A stretch of 64,000 nucleotides of DNA, taken from NCBI GenBank assembly GCA_028278325.1, contig JANQEO010000151.1, positions 1 to 64,000 of the forward strand, written 5' to 3'. This document shows positions 1 through 7,812 of this stretch, piece after piece (the first letter of the stretch is position 1; every line of letters begins with the position of its first letter). The stretch comes from Candidatus Binatia bacterium (GTDB taxonomy: Bacteria > Desulfobacterota > Binatia > UBA1149 > JAJCZL01). The notes beneath the pieces were generated by a model. The model made no database searches and was not told the origin of the DNA. It worked only from the letters and a program-made list of their open reading frames with translations. A program made the position numbers and the translations under genes.

Positions 1-3000
1 TCGGTTGCACCAGGGCTCGGCGTTGCTTTGGGGAAGCCGGGCAGAACTTGTCCGAGGTAATCGAAGGCGTAGATGGTGTAGCAGCGATGGTATTCGTAAC
101 CGTCAGCCGCCCAGCACATGCCGGTGCCGACCACCACGTTCTGTGACCCGTCGCCGTTTATATCGCCGATGGCGGCGGTACCCGGGCCGTGGGCGTTGTC
201 GCCACGGGTGAAATCCCAAGAGTAGGGCCAGCCCGTCAGATAGCGCTGGGAGTGGCTCACGGGTTGGAGAATGTTGGTGCCGGTCTTCAGGCCCAGCAAA
301 GACGTCCAGGTGCAGATGAAACCGCGGCATTTCACCCGTGTTTGCGGCCACTCCGTGGAGACGAAGACTTCGGGCACGCCGTCACCGTTGATGTCGCCTG
401 CGCTCAGGACTTCCTGGGCCGAGATGAACTTGCCGGCGAAGGGGTACTTGGCCTTGTAGGCCGGGATCTTGGTCTTGAGCTTCACGTTGCGCCGCTCCCA
501 GTCGTAGGCGCGCAGTCTCTTGGGCTTGCTGCGGTTGACGATGACGTCGAGCAAGCCGTTGCTGTCCATATCGGCGAGAATGGGTGCGCCGTCATCGACG
601 TCCTTGCGCGAGAACTTCCGCGGGTAGCGGTCCATGAGGTTCCCGCTCGGCCCGAAAAGATAGATATATTGAGGATCGTTGTTGTAGCCGGTCCGTTTGA
701 CCGCGGCGATTTCGGGAAGGCCGTCGCCTGTCATGTCACCGACAGCCAGATAGGCCATCCAGGACCCGCCCCATACAATCTCGTCGTCACCGTCGTAGGG
801 CCAGCCGAGCAAGTAGTTGCCGTCGGTGTCGATTACGGCGATGGCGTCGCCCAAGACAAAGACGATGTCGAGCATCCCGTTCCCGTCGACGTCGGCCAGG
901 GTGAAGTCGCCACGCGGCCTGCCTTCTACGTAACTGCCGCTCGGGTTGAACAAGAAAGTCTTGGGCCAGCCCGTCATGGGTGTACCGTCGTGGTGCCAGA
1001 TGTAGATGTCTTCGCCGTCGGCGGTGACCAGTTCGAGGTCGCCGTCGTTGTCTAGGTCACCGGCGGCGGGCACGGTGTCGGTGTATTCGTTGTACTCGTC
1101 GTCGTTGTCGGGGAAGGTCTTGGGCCAGCCCGGATAGTCAGTGCCGTCGGCGTTGAAGACGAAGACCATATCCCAGTAGGCGGCAAGTATTTCCTTGGTT
1201 CCGTCGCCGTCGAGATCGGCGATGTTGATGTGGCCTTCCATGCGGCTGTATCTCTGGGGCAGCCCTGGGATCTTGATCGGCCAGCCTGCCCGCAGGTCGG
1301 GGTCGATTACGATGTGATGGAAGGTATCTTCGTAGATGTCGGTGCCGTCGACGCTCACGCGGAAGTCTAGATCGCGCGAGACGGGAAGCGCGCTGGTATC
1401 GAGGGTAGCCAGTATCCCATTGAATACGGGCGTGGTGCCGCCGCCGGTGAGGGTGATACCAGCTGAAGTCCAGGCGCCTTCGGTCAGGTCGGGCAGGATC
1501 TCGCGGTACTCGACGTTGAAGGAGTTGAATCCTGCTCCGTAGGCCGTGCCCAAGATGTCGATGATCTCGCCGCCTCCGCGATGGATGGTGTAGGAGGCCG
1601 GATCGTCGATGACGATGCGGTCGAGGGTGATGTTTACGCGGTCTTCGAATGTATCGCCGAGGGTGGTCGTTGCGTTGACGCGCACGGCGTACTCACCGTC
1701 GGGCACCTGAGAGACGTCCCAGTTGGTAAGTATTCCGCCGGAGACCGCCGTTGCGTGCACTGTTCCGATCTGGGTCCAACTCGAGGGGTATTCGCCTTCG
1801 CCGTATTCGACCGTGTATGTGGCGAAGTCCAAACCGGCGGCCGTGCCGACGATGTCGATGGAGTTTACGCCGACAATCTGTCCTGGCGTCGGGTCGTCGA
1901 TGGATACCTCCGGCACGCTGTCGATGAGAACCGCCGCTCCGGCGTTAATGCGTCCATAGCCGGCGTAGGCGTCGACGCCAAGATCGCCGACATCATCGGC
2001 GGTGGCGCGCAGTACCTGTCTCACCTGCTCGATGCTGAACTCGGGATGGTTGGCCAGTATCAACGCTGCCGCGCCTGAAACGTGTGGTGCGGCCATGCTG
2101 GTACCCGCCTGGCGCACGAAGATTCCGTCGATGATCAACTTCGTGTTGGCCATCGAGCTGCCCGCACCGCTGGATTTCAACGATAGGACAGAGCGGTGGG
2201 GCTCGTACTTGTTTGACGGCTCGGAGTCGCCGCCGCCCGGCGCGGCCACGTCGATCTCGTTCCCGAAGTTCGTGAAGTATGCCGGCTGGTCGGTGGAATC
2301 GAAGGCCGACACGGCGATCGTTTCAGCGTAGTTGCCCGGGAAGTAATCCACGACGTCCCGGGCGCTGTTGGCCGCGGCCGCTACGAAAACGACTCCCGCT
2401 GCATAAGCGGTGTCGACGGCATCCTTGACGAACTCGTCTTCACCGAAGCCCGCCCAACTCGCGTTGATGATGTCGGCGCCGTTGTCGACGGCATACAAGA
2501 TGACATCGACCAGGGCCTGGGTGCCCGCGCCGCCGCCCGAACTGAAGCCCTTGAGTGCCATCACCTGGGAGTCGAAAGCTACGCCGACCATGCCCACGCC
2601 GTTGTTGCCAACGGCTGCTACTGTGCCAGCCACGTGGGTACCGTGGCCGTGGTCGTCGAAGGGGTCATTGTCGCCGTTGTGAAAATCCCAACCCCAGGTG
2701 TCGTCGATGAGGCCGTTGCTGTCGTCATCGACTCCGTTGTCGGCGATCTCTCCGCTGTTCGTCCATAGCTGCCCGGCAAGCTCGGGATGATCCGGATCGA
2801 TACCGGTATCGGTGATGGCAACGACTACGCCGGCTCCCGTGCTGACGTCCCAAGCCGACTGGGCGTCGATTCGATAGAGCGGCCACAGGTCGGGAAACGA
2901 CTGTCCCCAAGCGCCCGATGACGCCAGGTAAGGATCGTTGGTGGTCAGTGTGATCTCGACCAAGCGTTCCGGCTCGGCGTACTCCACGCCTTCAATCTGC

Positions 3001-3506
3001 TCGAACTCCGCAGCCACCGCCTCCATGTCCATATAAGGAGACAGCTCGATGACGTGGATGTCGTCCATACGCGGCGCCCGTGCGTTGACCGGCGCGCGCG
3101 CAGCTCGGCGCGTCGGTCCTCCGGCACGGGCGAGGGCCCGCGCGGCACGACCCTCGTAGGGTTTGCTCATGCCGCGGACGCCGAAGCGGTTGCAGAGCTT
3201 GTCGAGCTTTTCGACCCCAAACTGGTTAGGACCGCGCATCGCGCTGCGTGACTGAGCGGCGGTGCCTTCCGAGAGCTTCACGATCAAGCGCCCAGGAGTG
3301 TAAGGCAGGCCTTCCAACACGGCATCGAGATCTTCGTCGTCCGGGCTGCCGGGGATGGTCGGCTTGGAGGCGTAGCGTGGGCTGCCGGCCTCGGCCGGGC
3401 CGACCTGTACTGTCTTGAGTACGTGCTTGCGTTCGGCGGCCTGCGCAGGGCCGGCGCCGAACGCCAGGAGCACGGATAGGGCGGCTATAAAGAGGGAAGG
3501 CAGCAC
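1..3506 (-). CDS. Secreted subtilisin-like serine protease (S8) with FG-GAP/VCBS repeats, 3' end outside window
   Basis: Extracellular endopeptidase of the subtilase family. I translated this gene directly from the minus strand; it has no stop inside the window, so the C-terminus is missing. The only start after the upstream stop is a GTG at 3506, followed by a clear signal peptide (about residues 1-25, ending GPAQA). A prodomain-like region with two 'DIHVIEL/AEPE' inhibitor-type segments precedes the catalytic domain. The triad is visible: Asp in AITDTGIDPDHPEL (about residue 233), His in DDHGHGTHVAGT (about 288) and Ser in GTSMAAPHVSGAAAL (about 470). Two Ig/bacterial cadherin-like segments follow (about residues 520-750), then a series of FG-GAP/VCBS-like calcium-binding repeats (for example IADLDGDGTKEILAAYWD, AAGDLDNDGDLELVTADG) up to the window edge. 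It is likely secreted and surface-associated. The family call is certain; the substrate is unknown. Confidence 0.93.
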   Translation of the reverse strand, partial: MLPSLFIAALSVLLAFGAGPAQAAERKHVLKTVQVGPAEAGSPRYASKPTIPGSPDDEDLDAVLEGLPYTPGRLIVKLSEGTAAQSRSAMRGPNQFGVEKLDKLCNRFGVRGMSKPYEGRAARALARAGGPTRRAARAPVNARAPRMDDIHVIELSPYMDMEAVAAEFEQIEGVEYAEPERLVEITLTTNDPYLASSGAWGQSFPDLWPLYRIDAQSAWDVSTGAGVVVAITDTGIDPDHPELAGQLWTNSGEIADNGVDDDSNGLIDDTWGWDFHNGDNDPFDDHGHGTHVAGTVAAVGNNGVGMVGVAFDSQVMALKGFSSGGGAGTQALVDVILYAVDNGADIINASWAGFGEDEFVKDAVDTAYAAGVVFVAAAANSARDVVDYFPGNYAETIAVSAFDSTDQPAYFTNFGNEIDVAAPGGGDSEPSNKYEPHRSVLSLKSSGAGSSMANTKLIIDGIFVRQAGTSMAAPHVSGAAALILANHPEFSIEQVRQVLRATADDVGDLGVDAYAGYGRINAGAAVLIDSVPEVSIDDPTPGQIVGVNSIDIVGTAAGLDFATYTVEYGEGEYPSSWTQIGTVHATAVSGGILTNWDVSQVPDGEYAVRVNATTTLGDTFEDRVNITLDRIVIDDPASYTIHRGGGEIIDILGTAYGAGFNSFNVEYREILPDLTEGAWTSAGITLTGGGTTPVFNGILATLDTSALPVSRDLDFRVSVDGTDIYEDTFHHIVIDPDLRAGWPIKIPGLPQRYSRMEGHINIADLDGDGTKEILAAYWDMVFVFNADGTDYPGWPKTFPDNDDEYNEYTDTVPAAGDLDNDGDLELVTADGEDIYIWHHDGTPMTGWPKTFLFNPSGSYVEGRPRGDFTLADVDGNGMLDIVFVLGDAIAVIDTDGNYLLGWPYDGDDEIVWGGSWMAYLAVGDMTGDGLPEIAAVKRTGYNNDPQYIYLFGPSGNLMDRYPRKFSRKDVDDGAPILADMDSNGLLDVIVNRSKPKRLRAYDWERRNVKLKTKIPAYKAKYPFAGKFISAQEVLSAGDINGDGVPEVFVSTEWPQTRVKCRGFICTWTSLLGLKTGTNILQPVSHSQRYLTGWPYSWDFTRGDNAHGPGTAAIGDINGDGSQNVVVGTGMCWAADGYEYHRCYTIYAFDYLGQVLPGFPKATPSPGAT

Positions 3507-3591
3507 GGTTGCCGGAACCCTACACGCTCGCGGGCAGGGTCGTCAACCGCCGGGGCTGTCCCAAAAGTCTCGCTCTAGCACACGTATTACG

Positions 3592-3621
3592 TTGACCAGG
3601 CAAAGGAACTAGAGGTATTGT
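3592..3621 (+). promoter_or_regulatory. Likely promoter of the RHH/MazF toxin-antitoxin operon
   Basis: A TTGACC -35-like element (3592-3597) and TATTGT -10-like element (3616-3621) are separated by 18 bp and end just before the antitoxin ATG at 3628. The 8-bp sequence AGAGGTAT occurs twice, 11 bp apart (3611-3618 and 3622-3629). One turn of spacing suits binding of an autoregulating RHH antitoxin dimer. Elements were read by eye; the second repeat also supplies the Shine-Dalgarno AGAGG. Confidence 0.4.
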
Positions 3622-3627
3622 AGAGGT

Positions 3628-3882
3628 ATGAAATCTAATACCAAATCCAGCATCACTCTGCCTCCGGAAGAGCTCAAGCTGGTCGTCTCGCTGCAGTCGA
3701 AGCTGAAGGCTAAGAGCAAGGTCGAGGTGGTTCGCCGCGGCCTTCGCCTGCTCAAGGAAGCCACCGACAGAGAGAGTCTGCGCGATGCCTATCGTCGGGC
3801 CTCCCAGGCCACGCGCGAGTCGGTGCTGGAAGAACTCGAAGAGCTCGACTCGCTGACCGGCGAAGGTATCGACCCGCGTTGA
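3628..3882 (+). CDS. Ribbon-helix-helix antitoxin of a MazF-type TA module
   Basis: An 84-aa protein whose N-terminal about 45 residues fit a ribbon-helix-helix DNA-binding domain: a short beta strand (KSSITLPPEEL), then two helices carrying SKVEVVRRGLRLLKEA. The C-terminal half is charged and helical (EELEELD), typical of the disordered toxin-binding tail of RHH antitoxins. It should neutralise the downstream MazF-like RNase and repress its own operon. The ATG at 3628 has AGAGG 5 nt upstream. It overlaps the toxin start by 4 nt (TTGA), the usual translational coupling in such pairs. No specific RHH subfamily (CopG, ParD or MazE-like) is assigned. Confidence 0.8.
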   Translation: MKSNTKSSITLPPEELKLVVSLQSKLKAKSKVEVVRRGLRLLKEATDRESLRDAYRRASQATRESVLEELEELDSLTGEGIDPR

Positions 3883-4220
3883 CGCCGGAGCGGGGCAGGC
3901 TCTATTTGGCCGATCTTGGCTCCCGGGCGGGGACTGAGGCAGGAAAGATCCGCCCCGTGTTGGTCGTGCAGAACGACCTTCTCATCCAAGAGGGCCACCC
4001 CTCCACATGGGTGTTGCCTTGTACCACCCGATTGACCGGAGAGAACATGCTACGCGTCGTCCTGCCGAAAGGGATCGCGGGAAATCGGCAGGAGTGCGAA
4101 GTGATGATCGATCAGTCGCGGGCGATCGACAACCGTCGATTAGTGAAGGCGCTCGAGTCTGTGCCGCGCATCATCCTGCGTGAGGTCGAAGACAAGCTCC
4201 GCTGCGCGGCGGATCTCTAG
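3879..4220 (+). CDS. MazF/PemK-family mRNA endoribonuclease toxin
   Basis: A 113-aa type II toxin, the usual MazF length. The N-terminal RGRLYLADLGSRAGTEAGKIRPVLVVQND matches the MazF SH3-like barrel core (GxxxxxDL...G.E.gK.RPvlVvq). The later segments TWVLPCTT and CEVMIDQSRAIDNRRL correspond to the family's conserved second half. MazF enzymes cleave mRNA at short sequence motifs; the recognition sequence cannot be read from the protein. The start is the TTG at 3879 that overlaps the antitoxin stop (TTGA), so the toxin is translated after and probably less than the antitoxin. The next module, on the opposite strand, is an independent TA system. Confidence 0.88.
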   Translation: MTPERGRLYLADLGSRAGTEAGKIRPVLVVQNDLLIQEGHPSTWVLPCTTRLTGENMLRVVLPKGIAGNRQECEVMIDQSRAIDNRRLVKALESVPRIILREVEDKLRCAADL

Positions 4221-4247
4221 GGAATGCTCCGCTGTCCCTGAGCGATC

Positions 4248-4577
4248 TTAGAACCCGCTAGCGGCGGCGGTCGAGATGACTCGGCCGATCTTCTGTTTGC
4301 TCACCCCGGTGCGAATCAGGCAGCGAAGCATGAGATCAATTGTCACATCCGGGTCCCCGGCCTCCATCTTCGCCACACGTGACTGACTGGACTTGCACTG
4401 CTCAGCAACCTCGGTTTGCGTCCATCCGTTCTTGAGTCGTTGCTCTCGAAGGGTTCTCGCCAGTGCGATCCTGATGTCGACCAGAGCGCGTTCTTCAGGC
4501 GCAAGCCCAAGGAAGTCGCCCGCCGAGCCGAGACGCCAGCCGGCCCGCTTGAGCTTTCGCTGCTTCTCTTTGTTCAT
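4248..4577 (-). CDS. higA: XRE-family helix-turn-helix antitoxin (HigA-like)
   Basis: A 109-aa protein with a Cro/XRE helix-turn-helix at about residues 45-95 (GWTQTEVAEQCKSSQSRVAKM followed by E.GDPDVTIDLMLRCL). This arrangement is typical of HigA antitoxins that follow a Gp49/HigB-type toxin. It lies directly downstream of the toxin and overlaps it by 4 nt (ATGA), giving the inverted toxin-first order characteristic of higBA. It should bind the toxin and repress the promoter upstream of higB, where an inverted repeat is present (4927-4944). The N-terminus is basic (MNKEKQRKLKRAGW). Symbol assigned from family and gene order, not from an alignment. Confidence 0.85.
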   Translation of the reverse strand: MNKEKQRKLKRAGWRLGSAGDFLGLAPEERALVDIRIALARTLREQRLKNGWTQTEVAEQCKSSQSRVAKMEAGDPDVTIDLMLRCLIRTGVSKQKIGRVISTAAASGF

Positions 4578-4918
4578 GATTCTGTCGCTTGCCTATCGTA
4601 CTCGCGTAGCCGCCATCGGCAGAGTTCCATCACGCTTTGCGGGGTCCTCTGACTCCTCTTTGCGAACACATGCAGAATCACGATCGCATCGTGGTCTGTG
4701 CGATAGACGATACGCCAGTTGGTGTCTTTGTCTCGTATCCGCAGTTCGTGACATCGTACTCCGATCACCGGCATCGGCCGCGAGTGGGGCAACCCTAGTC
4801 GCTCGCCGAGCTGTAGTCGTCTCAGCAACACTCCAGCCTCGACTCGCGCATTGGGCGAGAACGGCGGGGTCCGGATCTCACCATGGAGCCAGGCGATGGG
4901 CTTAGGCGATACCTGCAT
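4574..4918 (-). CDS. higB: RelE/HigB-type toxin, phage Gp49-like family
   Basis: A 114-aa toxin of the RelE superfamily, Gp49-like branch. The diagnostic segments are GVLLRRLQLGERLGLPHSRPM, HELRIRDKDTNWRIVYRTD and AIVILHVFAKRSQRTP, which match the R-x-x-Y-R and 'hxFxKK(S/T)xxTP' elements of this family. Members cleave mRNA on the ribosome. It is the first gene of a two-gene operon and its stop overlaps the start of the HTH antitoxin. No good Shine-Dalgarno lies before the ATG and the predicted -10 region is only about 10 nt upstream, so the transcript may be leaderless or nearly so. Confidence 0.85.
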   Translation of the reverse strand: MQVSPKPIAWLHGEIRTPPFSPNARVEAGVLLRRLQLGERLGLPHSRPMPVIGVRCHELRIRDKDTNWRIVYRTDHDAIVILHVFAKRSQRTPQSVMELCRWRLREYDRQATES

Positions 4919-4926
4919 CTACAGTG

Positions 4927-4944
4927 TATGTCGGATCTGACATA
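4927..4944 (-). promoter_or_regulatory. Inverted-repeat operator upstream of higBA
   Basis: TATGTC and GACATA form perfect 6-bp arms around a 6-bp centre immediately upstream of the higB start. On the minus strand a TTGATG-like -35 and ATACAC-like -10 flank or overlap this element, so binding of the HigA dimer would block RNA polymerase. The repeat is seen directly; its role is inferred. Confidence 0.5.
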
Positions 4945-5245
4945 TCATCAACATGATTCGCCATGAATGCTCTCGACGGTTGCCTAGGGTCAATGACCAC
5001 GGAGTGATGTACGCGGCGGCCGGTTGTAGGCGCGGGCGTGATCCTGCTAGGGTGAGCCCGCAAACGCTTTTGCGTTCCCGCCGGGTGGGTCCCGAGACAC
5101 ACGTCCCGAGCGCTCAAGTTGTTCGTAATCACAGTGCGCGGCGCTGTCGGACTAGGCGTCACGAACACGAAGCACAGCCGCGGCCTTCAACCGGCCGCGA
5201 CATCCGCCGGCGCGCGCAGCGGATCGAGTGCCGGGGAGACATGGA
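4945..5245. other. Non-coding interval with a GC-rich hairpin
   Basis: This stretch separates the divergent TA module and the FKBP gene. No reading frame here looks like a real protein. It contains a 7-bp perfect stem (CGCGGCC at 5179-5185 with GGCCGCG at 5193-5199, 7-nt loop) without a T-tract and a smaller AACGC/GCGTT hairpin near 5060-5075. The promoter of the FKBP gene is presumably here but I cannot point to convincing -35/-10 boxes. Confidence 0.5.
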
Positions 5246-5830
5246 ATGAAGCTAATAGAGATGGGCCCTAGCCTTCGCGGTGCGATCATTGTCGCAGCCG
5301 TCGGGCTGGTTGTAGCCCCAGTCGGATGTCGCGGGTCGGCCGACGCCAACCACCATCAGTACGCGGAAGCCGAGACAGGAACCAAAGAAGCGGCAACAGA
5401 GTCGCAGGAGGACGCTAAATTGATCGAAGAAGGAAGCTCTGTCTCAATCGAGTACACACTGAAACTCGACGACGGCACCAAGGTCGACACCAACGTCGGC
5501 GGTGATCCCCTCGAGTACACCCAGGGACAAGGCCAGATCATTCCGGGCCTCGAAAGAGAGATGGTCGGTTTGAAGGAAGGCGATACCAAGAGCGTGAAGG
5601 TTGCACCCAAGGACGGCTATGGCGAGGTCGATCCCGAGCATCGCCGCGAGGTCGAAGTCCAGCAGGTGCCCGAGCAAGCCCGCCAGGTCGGCGCGATGCT
5701 CAGCGCCGAGGGGCACAACATGCCGATCCGCGTTCATGAAGTGCGCGACGACAAGATAGTCCTCGACTTCAATCACCCCCTGGCCGGCCAGACCCTCAAC
5801 TTCGACATCAAGGTTCTTTCGGTCAAGTAA
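5246..5830 (+). CDS. SlyD-like FKBP peptidyl-prolyl isomerase with N-terminal membrane/lipoprotein signal
   Basis: Peptidyl-prolyl cis-trans isomerase and chaperone. After an N-terminal hydrophobic segment (about residues 9-25, ending PVGC), the protein has a complete SlyD-type fold: SVSIEYTLKLDDGTKVDTN, GDPLEYTQGQGQIIPGLERE (FKBP active-site motif), then the insert-in-flap domain with the hallmark GYGEVDPEHRREVE, and a C-terminal VLDFNHPLAGQTLNFDI strand. SlyD is normally cytoplasmic and has a His-rich tail. Here the tail is absent and an export signal is present, so it probably acts outside the cytoplasm, perhaps as a lipoprotein (the Cys follows G, although P at -3 is not a classical lipobox). 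I chose the ATG at 5246 because GGGGAGA lies 6 nt upstream, rather than the GTG at 5228. Confidence 0.88.
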   Translation: MKLIEMGPSLRGAIIVAAVGLVVAPVGCRGSADANHHQYAEAETGTKEAATESQEDAKLIEEGSSVSIEYTLKLDDGTKVDTNVGGDPLEYTQGQGQIIPGLEREMVGLKEGDTKSVKVAPKDGYGEVDPEHRREVEVQQVPEQARQVGAMLSAEGHNMPIRVHEVRDDKIVLDFNHPLAGQTLNFDIKVLSVK

Positions 5831-5853
5831 GCGCCAAGAGTCAACGCCAGGCA

Positions 5854-5892
5854 CGGGGCGGCCATGTCACGGTCGCCCCGCTGGTCTTTCGG
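5854..5892 (+). terminator. Hairpin terminator-like structure after the FKBP gene
   Basis: A 10-bp stem (one G-U pair) is formed by 5854-5863 and 5871-5880 with a 7-nt loop, 24 nt after the FKBP stop. The following sequence (TGGTCTTTC) is only weakly T-rich, so the terminator is plausible rather than classical. Confidence 0.5.
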
Positions 5893-5982
5893 CACGGCCC
5901 CGGTCCTAACCTGACTGCCCCGCCTATCTCCGCAATCGCCCCGGTTTTCACGCGTCCGCGCGCGTAGTAAGAACTCCCCGTC

Positions 5983-6813
5983 ATGTCGCGCATGCAGATC
6001 GTCGACGTGTGGATGCAACAGCCCACACGGCGTTTTCTAGATCAGCCTTTCTTCGAATCGCTGCGGCGTTGGGCTCGCCAGGAGACCATGCCGGATGTCC
6101 CGTTGGAGATGACGATCGCGTCAATGGATGCGGCCGAGGTGGCGACCGGCCTCGTTGCCGCGTGGTGGGGTCCGCGAGGAGAGCTGATCGCAAACGACGA
6201 GGTCGCAGCCTTCGCAAAGCAGCATCCTTACCGGTTGGTCGGCGTTGCGTCGGTCGATCTGTACGAGCCCATGTCTGCGGTGCGTGAGCTGCGGCATTGT
6301 GTGCGCGAACTCGGCTTCAAAGCGCTGCGCATAGTCCCGTGGCTATGGGGCTTGCCGCCCGACGATCGACGTTACTATCCTCTCTACGCCGAGTGCATCG
6401 AGCTCGACGTTCCTTTTTGTCTGCAGGTCGGTCACACCGGGCCGCTCATGACCTCGGAAACGGGCCGGCCGATTCCTTACCTGGAAAACGTCGCCCTGGA
6501 GTTTCCCGAGCTGCGCATTGTCGCCGGACACATCGGATACCCCTGGACTCAAGAGATCATCTCTTTGGCCACCCGTTTCGAGAACCTCTACATCGATACC
6601 TCGGCCTACAAGGCCGAGCGCTATCCGGCTGATTTCGTCGAGTTCATGAGAGGGCGGGGCGCCAGGAAGGTGATGTTCGGGACGAACTATCCGATGCTGA
6701 CCCACGGCGCTTGTCTCGAAGGGCTCGACGACCTGGGTCTCGGTGAAGAAGCGCGCCGGGCTTTTCTCTACGAAAACGCTAATCGAGTGTTCAAGCTCGA
6801 CGCCGGGACTTGA
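5983..6813 (+). CDS. Amidohydrolase-2 family (TIM-barrel) metal-dependent hydrolase/decarboxylase-like protein
   Basis: A 276-aa protein of the amidohydrolase_2 family (ACMSD/gamma-resorcylate decarboxylase-like TIM barrel). Recognisable pieces are FKALRIVPWLWGLPPDDRRYYPLYAEC, LQVGHTGPL, the IVAGHIGYPW strand with a conserved His, NLYIDTSAY, and the C-terminal KVMFGTNYPML, whose Asp/Asn end matches the 'FGSD.P' segment of the family. The usual N-terminal HxH metal pair is not present: the first strand reads VDVWMQQ. Activity may therefore differ from, or lack, that of canonical members. The ATG at 5983 is used; an in-frame ATG at 5992 is possible. It is convergent with the alpha/beta hydrolase operon. 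Confidence 0.82.
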   Translation: MSRMQIVDVWMQQPTRRFLDQPFFESLRRWARQETMPDVPLEMTIASMDAAEVATGLVAAWWGPRGELIANDEVAAFAKQHPYRLVGVASVDLYEPMSAVRELRHCVRELGFKALRIVPWLWGLPPDDRRYYPLYAECIELDVPFCLQVGHTGPLMTSETGRPIPYLENVALEFPELRIVAGHIGYPWTQEIISLATRFENLYIDTSAYKAERYPADFVEFMRGRGARKVMFGTNYPMLTHGACLEGLDDLGLGEEARRAFLYENANRVFKLDAGT

Positions 6814-6896
6814 TCGAAGCGACGGGCCTCAGGCGCACTCCCCTCGAACAACTCACAACAGTTGATTGCAGAAGCCGCGTTGCGGCCGCTCCAGCT

Positions 6897-7787
6897 TCAG
6901 CCGCCGGCGGTCGCGCCCCGCGGGGTCTCGATGGTTGCGGACATGAAACCCGAGATCGCTTTGGTGAGCGCCTCGGGGTTGTCCTCCGAAGAAAACGTGT
7001 AGGCGTCGCGGATGGGCACGTACTGTCCCTGTGGAAACTCTGCGGCTAAACGGCGACCGTGAGACGGCGGGAAGAAGCGATCTTCGGCCGACCACGCCAC
7101 CAGCACCGGCTTGTCGAACTCCTTGAAACGCTCGGCCGCGGCAAGAGTGTGGCGCGGTGAGATGCTGCGCAGCACTTTGTAGCAGTCGTGGCGCACCCCC
7201 GGGCTCTCCAACACCGGCCCGGTGTAGCCTTGAGCGTATTTCTCGGCGATGCCGTGTTTGGTCAGCCAGCCAAAGCCCAAAGGTGAGGTGCGAATGGCCT
7301 TGACGCGAAACGCCTGCAGGATTCCGGTCAACAAGGCCGGCGCGTGGGCCATGTACTGTAGGGGGCGAAACATCATGGGCAGAAAGTTTTCGTAGGCGTC
7401 GCAGGAGGTCAGCACCACGCGGCCGATGTTGTCGGGCCTTTGGGTCATGAGAACCTGGGTGATGGCGCCGCCGGTGTCGTTGGCCACGATGGTCACGTCG
7501 CGGAGCTTCAACGCTTCGATGAAATCGCCGATCACACGGGCAACTCCGGGGATGGTAAGGTCGGCCGAGTTCTTCATCGGCACTTCGTGAGAACCCAGCG
7601 GCCAGTCGGGCGTGATGCAGCGATAGTGATCGGCAAGGCCGGGCACGACCTTGCGCCACAGGTCGCCGTTTACCAACAGCCCGTGCACGAACAACACCGG
7701 CGCTCCTTCGCCGCGCGAGCGATAGCGTATCGAGCCTTGCGGCAGCCTTATCTCGTGCACCTTTCCGAGTTCGTCCGATGAGGCCAT
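6897..7787 (-). CDS. Alpha/beta hydrolase with Asp nucleophile (haloalkane dehalogenase/epoxide hydrolase-like)
   Basis: A 296-aa alpha/beta-fold hydrolase. The oxyanion-hole HG motif is in VLFVHGLLVNGDLW (about residues 31-45). The nucleophile elbow is TIVANDTGGAITQ with Asp at residue 104, as in haloalkane dehalogenases and epoxide hydrolases rather than esterases (Ser). The acid is probably Asp in VLVAWSAEDRFFPP. Where family members carry the catalytic His (about 'D.GHF..ED.P'), this protein reads DAYTFSSEDNP, so the His is absent at the expected place. This Thr variant may be a subfamily trait. It is the last gene of the operon that starts with tetR and the molybdopterin enzyme; an unusual G10 tract serves as its ribosome-binding site. 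Confidence 0.87.
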   Translation of the reverse strand: MASSDELGKVHEIRLPQGSIRYRSRGEGAPVLFVHGLLVNGDLWRKVVPGLADHYRCITPDWPLGSHEVPMKNSADLTIPGVARVIGDFIEALKLRDVTIVANDTGGAITQVLMTQRPDNIGRVVLTSCDAYENFLPMMFRPLQYMAHAPALLTGILQAFRVKAIRTSPLGFGWLTKHGIAEKYAQGYTGPVLESPGVRHDCYKVLRSISPRHTLAAAERFKEFDKPVLVAWSAEDRFFPPSHGRRLAAEFPQGQYVPIRDAYTFSSEDNPEALTKAISGFMSATIETPRGATAGG

Positions 7788-7793
7788 GTCTTA

Positions 7794-7803
7794 CCCCCCC
7801 CCC
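7794..7803 (-). repeat. Homopolymeric G10 tract at the ribosome-binding site of the alpha/beta hydrolase
   Basis: Ten consecutive G residues (coding strand) sit 6 nt before the ATG at 7787, exactly where the Shine-Dalgarno should be. They lie between the NTF2-like stop and the hydrolase start. Tracts of this length are prone to slippage and could change translation strength. Confidence 0.75.
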
Positions 7804-7812
7804 AGCGCCGCG

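Noticed and set aside
189..1055. Long plus-strand frame of 288 codons
   Set aside because: It is the antisense shadow of the FG-GAP repeat region of the minus-strand protease; composition is not protein-like.
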